This document shows positions 42,801-54,800 of a stretch of 64,000 nucleotides of DNA, piece after piece (position 1 is the first letter of the stretch; every line of letters begins with the position of its first letter). Made by a program: the position numbers and the translations under genes. The notes under the pieces were generated by a model that was not told where the DNA came from, made no database searches, and saw only the letters and a program-made list of their open reading frames with translations. Origin of the DNA: Alviniconcha marisindica (Eukaryota > Mollusca > Gastropoda > Provannidae); NCBI GenBank assembly GCA_018857735.1, contig JABMCL010001457.1, positions 810,001-874,000 on the forward strand, read 5' to 3'.

Positions 42801-45800
42801 GTAAGTGTGGATATCCTTTGACTGTAAGTCATGTGTGTATTAACTTTTAGTCTTATGTGTGCCTGTGTCATTGCAGATGTTGATGGCAAAGTGGTCCATG
42901 TGGTGCAGCGTCCTCCCCCTATGTCCATGTCCACCTCCACCACTGAGTCCAGCACATCCCAGTCTGCCCACCACCACCATCACCACCATGTTCACCATCT
43001 GCCGCCCAATGTCCAGAGCTTTGTGGTTGGTTCCTTCACCATCCCGCCCAACATCCTCAACAGCGCTCCACAGGTACCTGTCTTGTCAGTGTCAATCTGC
43101 TGCCTGCTGTGAGTCTTTCGATGCATGCTTCTGCCTGTGACATGCATAATGGGGGACAGATTGTCTGGTCTCTCTGGCTGCATTGTACAACTTGAAAAAG
43201 TGTTTCAGTGAAATGTGGGCGAGGGCACCTTTGTGATAGAGATATGACTTGAAGTAGATGGTTATATGTTGTTTGAAGGTCAAGGCTGAAATGAGGGTTT
43301 GAATCTGTGAAAGGATGTTTTGTGTATGCGATACCTTTTGAATGGCTAGACTTCTAGCTTTCCAGTGTAATACTAACAGTGATACATTGCTGCATATTTA
43401 CCAGGCAGAATATTACACTTTTGTTTTTATTCACTGCACAAATTAACAAACTTTGTTTTGTTTTCTCTCTCCAGGTGGATGGGGGTTCTCTCAATGTCCA
43501 CATCAACCTGTCTTCATTGGATGGCACCTCCAATACAGCCAACGCTCCCTCCTCTGCCAGTGCCACCTCCAGCGCTGCAGACACCGGCACTGCTCAGCAG
43601 CAGGGACAGCAGGCATTTGGTGCCAGCCAGGGAGGGAGGGGTTTGGGCAACACTGCGGTGGAGGCTGCTCAAAGACTGGCGCAGGCCAAGCGTAACTTTG
43701 CCCTTGCTGAGAATGCCATCGCTAGACTGCAGGTTGGAGAAATGTGTGATTTTGATGTGTATGTCTTAGTTTGATCTTTCAGTGTAACTTTGCCCTCGCT
43801 GGGAATGCAGTGAGTACTGATTTGTGATTTTGATATATATATATATATGACTTAGTGCCAAAAGGTGCGCAAGAAAAGAGGACAGAGGTACTAGAAAATA
43901 AAGTTGACAGGATATGAGTGAGTAATGCATTTTTTGAATGAACACATGTGAAGTCATCCACCAGTGCTGCTCTTCGTTCCTGAGAAATTTGACTTTCAGT
44001 GTGATTTTGACAAGATGTTGAACATTACACATTACAACAAGCCCACATCACTGTGCTGCTAATCATGCAGTTAACTGTGAAAACCCAACTGATCTTACAA
44101 GATGTGATCCACATGAGTATTACCAAGTAAACTGTTGTTGTTCTGTGTCACACAGAACAGCATGCTACGCATAGTTTGTTGCAATACCTAACGTTCAACA
44201 TACAGCCAATCTTGAACATTTTTAAATGAATAAAAAGCAACACATTTTGAAACATAAACAGTTATTCTTTAATAGAACAATATGTGACAAGAAAGATTTG
44301 ATGATTTTTTCTCCTCAAATTTAAGCTTTCTTGACATAAACAGCAAATGATGTAAGAAATATGTCGTACATTACTATTTCAACAAGATGATAATGATAAA
44401 TCAGTAACTTTTTATTACTGTAGAGTATAAAGACACATAATTATTTCCATGTGAACAGTTTTTGCTGCATTAATTTTGTTGTAGTGGATAGCATAATGTT
44501 AAATAGATGACATGGTACTTTGTTTTTCATAACAAAATAAATAATACTTATTATTTAACAAACAAGTAAGTGTTTTGTAAGAGAAAATGGAGCAAGTAAG
44601 AGTGAGTGCAACTTTTGCTGCTTTTGGGTGTCACAGGAAAACACACACAACCTGTCATCCATGCGTTTCTTGGTCATGTTGACTCAGGTGCCTAGGACAA
44701 AAATAGTTGAACAGTTAACTTCAAAGTGAAAGAATTAATAATAATAAATAGAAAAAATCGTAATAAATATGACTAAAAAAAATCACAGCCAAAGAATAAT
44801 GCTATTAAGATCGGCACCTTACATTTTTAGAACTCTGGAAGGCAGACAGGCATGGTCACTATAATTATGTCGAACGTTATTGTTTCCACAGCTCGTGTTG
44901 TAATCGTAATGTTCAACATCTAACTTGATGACTTTAACCTGTGTAAATTCGAATTGTCTACCATATATGATGATTTGTTTGAAGACATGGTTTGTAAACA
45001 AAACCAACTGCGTTAAGCGCAAGCAAAAAATGTAAAGAGTACGATCAGAATATACTGTTTATAACCAATCTGCTGTTGCACGTTACGATTTCAACACGCA
45101 CTCATGTTGTAAGAAACTCGGTGAAAACAAATTTTTGAAAGCATCTGAACAAACTTTAGATCGACAGCAACAAAAACTCACTCTGTATGCTAACATTCTG
45201 TTACTTTTAAAAGATTCGGCATATTCCAATATAAATATCATCGTATAACTGGAAGATTTGACTAAATCTCCGATGAACGTTTAAATAAAGTTGAACGTTA
45301 CGGTCTTCGAAAATATTACCACACACCTTTCGCATATCAGAACGTCTCTTCCATGCGGCCATCTGCTAAAAGCAAATGACCCGGATGTATAACATGGCTG
45401 ACCGGAAGTAGTGCAAAAGTGCAAAAACTTTATTTTTGTCCTTTTGCTTGTTTAATTTAATATGTTGTTGAACGTTATTTATTGCAACAATTTTATGAAG
45501 AATGGCAAAATATTTTAAAAACTACCCAGACATTTGGCAGTAAAATAAAACATTGGCGCCTGATGCAGTGACGTACCACAGTGACTGGAGTAAAGTTTTG
45601 ACGAAAGAGAAAGTCCGTTCTTCACTAGATTGTCTGCGGATGCTCATCATGAAACATTTCAACACACATAACGTTCGACCGAGGGATATTTCGGAGCCTC
45701 TAACTCCAAAAACAAAACTTAGTGATAATCGATTTTATATGCACTGTGTAAAGCGATATCTCCTCTGTGCAAATCAGTGACTGAGGTAATGGTTTGATTC

Positions 45801-48800
45801 ATCATGTACGTGAATGAAAGCATCGAAAGCACTCACCGTGAGCGTGTCCGTTTTCAGGGGTCAAATTTTGTGGCGCTTTTCACTTTCAAAAAATTATATT
45901 TCTCCAGCTGCTCCAGATTTGGAACTCATATTGTTTCCACTGTAATACTGACCAATTATGAACGCACACACAAAGCAACAACAAGTCAAAGTGTTTGAAA
46001 CGGAGTTTATTAACAGTCAAAAATCGGACCCCCCATTTGCGCACCTTTTGGCGCCAAGTCATATATATATGTCTTTTACTAGTTTTAGTTTTGTCTGTCA
46101 CTTTTGTTTAGCTCTGTGAGTGTCCCTCAGTGTTTTTGCCTAGCCTTTCTACCTTGTCAGTCGGTCAGCCTGTGTGTCTCTTACCTGCTTGTCTTTTTGC
46201 CTAGCCTTTCTGCCTTGTCAATCTGTCAGCCTGTGTCTCTTACCTGCTTGTCTTTTTGCCTAGCCTTTCTGCCTTGTCAATCTGTCAGCCTGTGTCTCTT
46301 ACCTGCTTGTCTTTTTGCCTAGCCTTTCTGCCTTGTCAATCTGTTTCTGTGTGTTAGTCTCAGTCTCTGCTTCTCACCTGGCCTGTCTGACTAAGCTGTT
46401 TTGCTTTTGTGTCTCTGTTCTGTCCTTTCCCCTATGCCTCTGCTCTCTCTGTCAACTGAGCAATGGCTGTTATTAGCTAATATTAGTTTACTATTCCTGC
46501 CTGAGGAGAAGTAAACTAATGCTTATCTCCTCAGCAACTTCAGTCATGTGTGGGCTTCACTGTGTCTTTAATTGCATCCCAGGCACAGAGATGGGCGTGG
46601 AGCAAGAAAAAGTGTTCCATTTTGCCATTAATCAGCGTCAGTCAATTTATCATTCAGTTTGTGGCTCATCATGGTCGTTTGTTGTTTTGCAATTCAGAAT
46701 CCAAGGAACAGAGCAGCTGAGCAGACAGCGGCCATGGACACGGGTACATCCATGGAAGCCACTCTCCAGGGTGCCAGCGCAACAGATTCTCAGCCGTCAG
46801 GAACATCCACTGACCCTGTCAACCCCTCCCAGAGTTCCCCACCATCACAGTCCTCTGGCTCTAGTTTCACTGCTCCCAGGTAGCTTGCTGAGGATGGGTT
46901 TAGCCTGCTTGTTTCCTTCTCTTTTGCCTGGATGGTTTGTGTACTTAGAGGAACTGGCCTTCTCAGATTGGACAACAACAACAAAATTGTATGTGTTTTT
47001 CTTTTCTTTTCTAGAACTCTGCAGTACGTCATCAAAAGTTCATTCCACAGAGATGGAAATGGTTGGTGACAAAATGATTGCAATCCACACATTTCTTGTG
47101 ACCTGCATGCAAAACAGAGCTTCCTGCTCTTTTGTCCATGATGCCAATAACATTTTGGTGATGTCAAAATGAAGTGCTGGAAAAGGGCACATTATACAGG
47201 CAGTTAATGAGCTCATGAAACAAGTGTTAGGTGACTGGTAAACCTGCAGTTTCATCTCTTAAGCTAATTTAAGCTCACTGGACTGCTATCATACTTTGAG
47301 GATTTTCAAAATAGTGAACTGTAACTTGGAATTTTGTTGTGTGTTGCAGGGAGGCAACTCCTCAGGACCTGGCCAGTGTCCTGCGACAGGCGGAGAGGCT
47401 TCACCAGAGTCTCTCCCCCTTCATCAGGCAGCTGTGTCAGTTAGCCGACAGCGACCCTGTAGTGCAACAGCAGGTAGACAGCATAGCCAGATTGTTACAC
47501 TTTTGTAGACGAAGGCGTAAAAAGGTTTCAGAATGTTCATTTCCCTCTTCCAGGCAAATGGCTGGAGATGGTTCAAGGTGTAGCTTCTGCTGAAGCATTT
47601 AGGTTACTTGTGGAGATTTTGTTAGGTGGGTTGGTGATGAGAAGTGTTGAGCCATTCATTCTGGCAGAATCAGCAGTGGGAAACTAAAAAATACTTCGCA
47701 ATGTTTCATTACTTTTGTACCATGGGTTTCTTTACATCAGAACTCGCACTGAAAGCACTGATGTAGATAACTTTAAATGTCCTTGTTTTTATGACCACCT
47801 GCTAATTGAATTTAAAAGGGTCTTAGAATAAAGATTGATTTGGACAGAAAATTAATGGGTTTTTTAAACATCGGTTGTACAAACTGGTGGTGACCGGTCT
47901 GTGGTGGTCCTTCATTTTCTTCCGGTCATTGGTGGGTGGTGACATACTGTCCATGCAGCATTCATTTGGACAGAAAATTAATGGGGGGTTTTAACATTGG
48001 TTGTACAAACCGGTCTGTTTGTGGTGGTCCTTCATTTTCTTCCTGTCATTGGTGGGTGGTGATATAGTGTCCAGGCAGTCTGAATGATGTAAGGTTTCAC
48101 TGTGGGTTCTGCCATACTCACCTTGATGTGCTGGGTTTCAGGATCTGCGTTCCCGTCAAATGTTGGTGGACCAGGTGTCGGAGGCTCTTCATGCTCTCAG
48201 CCATGGCTACCACAACATCAGTGACATTGCCTACGAGTTGGCCGCCCCTCCGCCCCGCCAACTGATGGCCCAGTCACTGCCTATATACCACCAGGCACAC
48301 AGCCCTGCTGTGGTGGTCAACCAGACTTTGGTAAGGCAGTTAGTGGACAGTGGCTGGATGTGTGTGGTCAACCAGGCTTTGGTAAGGCAGTTAGTGGACA
48401 GTGGCTGGATGTGTGTGGTCAACCAGGCTTTGGTAAGGCAGTTAGTGGATGGTGGTTGGATGTGTGTGGTCAACCAGGCTTTGGTAAGGCAGTTAGTGGA
48501 CAGTGGCTGGATGTGTGTGGTCAACCAGACTTTGGTAAGGCAGTTAGTGGACAGTGGCTGGATGTGTGTGGTCAACCAGGCTTTGGTAAGGCAGTTAGTG
48601 GACAGTGGCTGGATGTGTGTGGTCAACCAGACTTTGGTGAGGCAGTTAGTGGAGGGTGGATGGTGGCTGGATGTGTGTGGTCAGCCAGACTTTGGTAAGG
48701 CAGTTAGTGGAGGGTGGATGGTGGCTGGATGTGTGTGGTCAACCAGACTTTGGTAAGGCAGTTAGTGGAGGGTGGCTGGATGTGTGTGAGATAGAGAGGG

Positions 48801-51800
48801 GCTCCACCCCAGGAGCAGATGGCTCAGTCATTGCCGGTATTAATGTGTCACCAGGAGAGAGAGCTATTCCCTCTCAGCTACGTGCCTCCGATAAATCTAT
48901 AAACAGACATCTGTATGGTCCAACAATAGTGAGGCTGCACCCACATGTTTGAAAGATTTACTATCTGACATTAATCGTAGGAGTTTGATTTGCCCTACCA
49001 GTGACTGAGTAAAGGGCGACAGTGACCATCATGACATCTTCCAAGCAGCATTACATCAACAAGGTGAAGAGTTTCCCCCAAAGAAAATCTTGTCATTTGC
49101 AGGGGGAGGTCATTTAAGAAATGTGACACATGCTCATTTTTTTCTTTTCAAAATGTTCTGTCAAAGGCCTCCTGAGTGGTTGAACTTCCAAGAGTGGTCA
49201 GACCAGAAATTCATGATTTTTGTTATTCTGCTCGATTGACTGCTGTGGTCACTAACATCACGTTCAGGTGTTTTGGTTGTGTTTGGCATCACATAATTTC
49301 TGTGGAAAGTGTCAGAGAAAGTGAAAACTCTTTTTCTCTGGGTGCTTTGTTCCCAAGACTACCACAGGGGTGCTGGAGTTTCAAAGCCATCTCTTTCACC
49401 AGTGTTATTATTTGTGTCTTTAAGTGAGACTGCGTGTGTGGGTGGGTATGTCTGTGCACACTTGCATGCAAGTTCCAGCTTGCATGTGTGGGCACAAACT
49501 TAGACGCGTGTAAAGAAATGTGTGCTGTAGCATTGTGCAATGAAAACTGTGCAGCATGGACAGCCCCATGCTGCCTCGCAGCCCCCAAGCAGCCAGAGCG
49601 CCAGCGCCCAGAACAACAACGCCAACACCACCCAGTCCTCCGCTACCTCTGCTGCTTCTCATCCCCAGCCTGCCCCCGAGCCTGCTGCTCCCCACCCTCA
49701 CCCCCATCTACACACCCACAGCTCCTCCCACTCTTCCTCACACTCTTCCTCCCACTCTTCCTCCCACTCCTCCAGCGCATCAGCTACGGTGTCATCGACC
49801 GAAGGGGTGGGTGCAAGCATGTCGGGAGGTGCGGGGAGTGAGGCAGACCCCTATGTTTTTGTGGAGGTGGGTCCAGACTCGCTGACAGTAAACAGCATTT
49901 CTACCACTGTGGTCGTGTCGGAAGAGGTCGATGAGGACATGGACTTTGTGAACTTACGGCAAGGTGAGTGGGTCTTTTTCTTGTTTTCTTGTTTTCTTAT
50001 CCTTCTGTCCTTCCGTTGAAGATGATGGGTTTTTTGTTTTGTTTTGGTCTTCATAGCTGTTCATGCTCTCCTGTTCTTCCACCTTCCTTTCTTCCTTCTT
50101 CTATTTGTTCTTCTTCTTGTGGGAATGTGTGTTGCTTAGATCTTGTACTTGGCCTGCATCTAGTTGCAATTCTGGTCTCAAGCACTTGGCTTTTACCTTC
50201 TAATGCAAAAGCAGAAGACAAAACTGAGTTATTTAGCCATACATTTTTTTCGTTCTCTTTTTTTCTTCCCCAAGTAGTGCAAGGGTGTTTCTAATGCTAC
50301 TTCCTTTGTTTCTGTGTTCCTGTCATAGTGAAAGTTTTTAATTTTTATAGATGCTTTCAACTTTTATAAAATTATAGGTGACTGTTGCTTAGTACAATAG
50401 TAGTTGTACTGAAATCTGTCAGGTTTTTTTCTTCAGTTTTGGTTGGACCCTGGTGTGAAAAAGAAGAAGAAATCCCCTGCCTAATGACAGACAGTGCTGT
50501 GTAGGAATGTACAGGAACATTATTTGTTCAGTGTGTGTTATGTGAGGCAGGGTGTATTGTTGGAGTTCCCTTACACATGGGCCTGTCAGTTCTGTTGATT
50601 TTGCATTGTGGCTGCATATCTGTATTTTACAAAGTCCAAACTGTCCCCCACGTACATTGCCTAAAATCGTCGGTGCTTACATACAATAGGTGTGGACTCT
50701 ACGCCCTCGGCCACCAACACCAGCACATCGCCGGCAGCCACGGCTGCTTCTACATCCCAGTCGACATCAACGACAACAACATCACAGTCCTCCATGATGC
50801 AACCTCCAGTCAATTTCCAAGGGTTCTCCAGCATCCCGGGCGTGCCTGGTGAACTGATGAACAGCATCGTGCAGTCTGTGCTGCAGGCTCACGGTCAGTT
50901 GACTTGTACTTGGGGGGTGTGGGGTTGATGGCAGTAAAGATCAGACTCTTCTGAGACTTATAAATGCTATGATGGCCCAAAACAAACGCCTCTTGCCCAT
51001 ATCCGGTGTGCACCGTGTGGTTTGCTGTATGTGTGTGTTCTTTCTGTATTTTTTATTATTATTATTAGGTTTTTGAAAGGTAGTTTTTTATCAGTTTGTT
51101 TATTTTACATGGTCTTTTACGCATCATGCCTTTCAGCATTATCAGTATCATCATCAGTCTCTGGACCAGCCTGGTCAGTAGGGTGCTTTGATGGACACGC
51201 TTCAGCAGTCAGTTTGCTTCCACCTGGGTCTGCCTTGGCCTTTTGGTACAGGGGTGGAGACCTGTAGTCCAACCCTTCCATGAGTTGGTCCATCCAGCAT
51301 TCTTTCTGCCATCCCCCGCCTTACTTGCTGTCACTGGCTGCTCTGCAGAACAGCTTGAGTGGCTGATGTTGACTTGGTGTGCAACTGAATGGCAACTCCA
51401 GTGAATGGGTTCTTTGCCATAACTGACCTTGGCATCTGTGTGGTCCACCTTTTGAACTGATTTAAACTGAGTCTGCTGTCAGATCAGCAAACCATGTCTG
51501 TCAAATCCACACTTCTCTCCTCATGAACAGGGTTTGTTCACGTTTTACGCTGTACTGACCTGCGGAAAATGTATCCAGGTCTGTGGGGAAGGACTTTCTG
51601 CACAACTTGCAAAGTCAGATGACACTCACCGAAGTTTTAAGCAGTTGTTAATTGGAGTTTAACATTTACATCCTGTCAGTTGCACAAGGTTGCCTTGAGT
51701 CAAAGAGTTTGAGCAGGCTGCCCAGTCTGGCATGAACTGAATTAGACAACAGCACCCCAAAGGACATTGTCTTCACAAGAGAGATTGTGGCATTTTTGCT

Positions 51801-54800
51801 TGTATAATAATAATAATAATAACAATAATCTGTCTATGACTATACATATGTGAGGCTCAGTGCACTGTATGTGAAACATTACAATATTTAATAATGCATT
51901 CTGCATTCCACTCTATCTGCCCCCCCTCCACTGGATCCACACATTTGCATGTGTACACACACATATGCACACGCGCGCGTGCACACACACACACACACAA
52001 TCTAATGTAACCAGTGTAATGTAAGCCAGTTTCTATAATATTTACCTCTGGGATTTTCCTTGCCTGCTGGTGTCATAGTGTAGTGATATCAGGAAAGATG
52101 CTGAGAGCAGCCTTTTTAGTTGGGCCATTTGGGCACAAACATGCATGGGATGTGAAGCAGTGTTATAGTAGGTACTCTTTGTTGTGGGTTTGAATGACAG
52201 GGATTGGAACACATGGATTCAGACAGCTGTCTGGCATAGCATGGGTTAAAAAAAATAACGTGAAAAAGCCATTGGAGCAATCTTTATGGTTCAGTTCAGT
52301 TCAAGGTGGTGTCTGTGCTGTGCATGGAAAAGCCCATAAGCTGCACCCTGTCTCTCACACGTTCCCCCCACACCTTTGAAACAGTTCCAGTGTTCAGCTG
52401 ATTGGTGATGGCCCTTTCTTGTGCTTTCAAGGAAGATCACGTCTTTCTGTACCAGCAGGTATTCGGTGGTCCAAGGTCCTTGGCATTGTGTCCACAGGTA
52501 GTGTCTCGAGTGCCTCAACACTTCACGTCTTCCAAGATGCAAGTCACTTGTGATGTTTTTTTGTCTCCCAGTCTGTCTGCTAGGTCATTTTCTTTACTCT
52601 AGCTTGTCCCTAACAGTACATCCACAGAAGACTTTGGAGGTGGATGTCAAAGATGGTCACATGCCACTCTGGGCTTCCCAGAGAGGGCAGCTAGGATCAT
52701 CAGTGTGGAGCATACATGAATTAATCCAAATGAAAATACAAGATCTTTCCAGGGCAGTGGGGATCATGTGCCTGGCTTGATAGGTCAGTCAAGAGTTCCC
52801 CCAGCAAGTCTCTTCTAGTTTCACTACATTGTCTTGTGGACATTGTGTGACATTTACTGCTTGAATCTTTGAACGCTTCTGCTGTAGTGTTCTTTTATTG
52901 TGTGACATTTACTGCTTGAATCTTTGAATGCTTCTGCTGTAGTGTTCTTTTTTGTTGTTGATAAAACCTCATGATGTGAACACCAGGTTGAAGCTATTCT
53001 TCAATTCCTGTTCATCCAGGTGTACGGCAAGGGGACCAGGTGCAGGTGAACGTCGTCCCAGTGCAGATGCCAGGTGGAGGGCCCGGCATGCTGGGTGTAC
53101 AGACCAATGGCACTGGGCCCACCAACCCCTCAGGTGTTCCAGTAGGTAACAGGTAGGTGACACCAGTGATTCCTTTGATACTGCCCACCAACCCCTCAGG
53201 TGTTCCAGTAGGTAACAGGTAGGTGACACCAGTGACTCCTTTGATACTGCCCACCAACCCCTCAGGTGTTCCAGTAGGTAACAGGTAGGTGACACCAGTG
53301 ACTCCTTTGATACTGCCCACCAACCCCTCAGGTGTTCCAGTAGGTAAGAGGTGACACCAGTGACTCCTTTGATACTGCCCACCAACCCCTCAGGTGTTCC
53401 AGTAGGTAACAGGTAGGTGACACCAGTGACTCCTTTGATACTGCCTACCAACCCCTCAGGTGTTCCAGTAGGTAACAGGTGACACCAGTGACTCCTTTGA
53501 TATTGCCCACCAACCCGTCAGGTGTTCCAGTAGGTAAGAGGTGACACCAGTGACTCCTTTGATACTGCCCACCAACCCCTCAGGTGTTCCAGTAGGTAAC
53601 AGGTAGGTGACACCAGTGACTCCTTTGATACTGCCCCCAACCCCTCAGGTGTTCCAGTAGGTAACAGGTAGGTGACACCAGTGACTCCTTTGATACTGCC
53701 CACCAACCCCTCAGGTGTTCCAGTAGGTAACAGGTAAGTGACACTATTGATGCGTTGATAGTGTCTCCCCCCCCCCCCCAGGTGTTCCAGTAATGAACAG
53801 GTAGGTGACACCTTGATAATGTCCACCAACCCTTCAGGTGTTCCACTCAGCAACTTACTGCCAAGTGACACCAGCTACACCTTGATACTACCTACCAACC
53901 CCTCAAGTGTTTCAGTAGGTAACGGGCAAGTGACACCAGTCACACTTTGGTACTGCTCACACTCACCTCAAGTGTTCCAGTAGCTGATAGGCAAGTGACA
54001 CCAGACACACATTGACAGTGCCCACCAACCCCTCACATATTTTAGTAGGTTACAGGTAAGTCACCAAGTGACACCAGTGACACCTTATACTGCCCACCAG
54101 CCTCTGAGATGTTTCTAGCTGATAATAGTTACGTGTCAACAGTGACACTGTAAATGTGTGATGTGTCAGTCTGACTTTAACCCCAAGCCCACCACCGCCA
54201 ACCCGGGCATTTAACCAGCTTAGTTCTTAGTTAGCATTGAGCAAGGGGGCAGCAGCTGAAAGCTGGTTGATTTTGCTCCAGCCGCCTCACAGGGTGTTCC
54301 AGGAGTAGGTGGGAAGAAGATGGTAAGTAAGTAACTTGGTGTTTAGAAAGAAGATAGAACAGCTGTGAGTTAGACCAATGGTATAATTAAGTGGCGTGCA
54401 CCCCACGCAGAGAGTGACTGTGTGGTATAATTAAGTGGCGTGCACCCCACACACAGAGTGACTGTGTAGTATAATTAAGTGGCGTGGACCCCACACACAG
54501 AGTGACTGTGTGGTATAATTAAGTGGCGTGCACCCCACACACAGAGTGACTGTGTGGTATAATTAAGTGGCGTGCACCCCACACACAGAGGGACTGTGAG
54601 TTAGACTGTGTGGTATAATAGAGAGTGACTGTGTGGTATAATTAAGTGGCATGCACCCCACACAGAGAATGACTGTGGGTTAGACTGTGTGGTGGCATGG
54701 ACCTCACGCAGAGAGGGACTGTGAGTTAGACTGTGTGGTATAATGGGCGACTTAGCTGCGGATCGCCCTGCTTGGTGGCGCTGGGCATATTTGGGGCTTT

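Noticed and set aside
45553..45780. 75-codon plus-strand frame as a transposase
   Set aside because: It lies in the BAG6-intron TIR element but shows no DDE, THAP or other domain pattern, so I do not call it a gene.
48231..48626. 131-codon minus-strand frame opposite BAG6 exon 8
   Set aside because: It is the antisense shadow of the 51-bp array and the exon; the sense strand is the real gene.
52969..53871. Minus-strand frames of 88-160 codons
   Set aside because: Shadows of the 66-bp minisatellite that starts in BAG6 exon 11.
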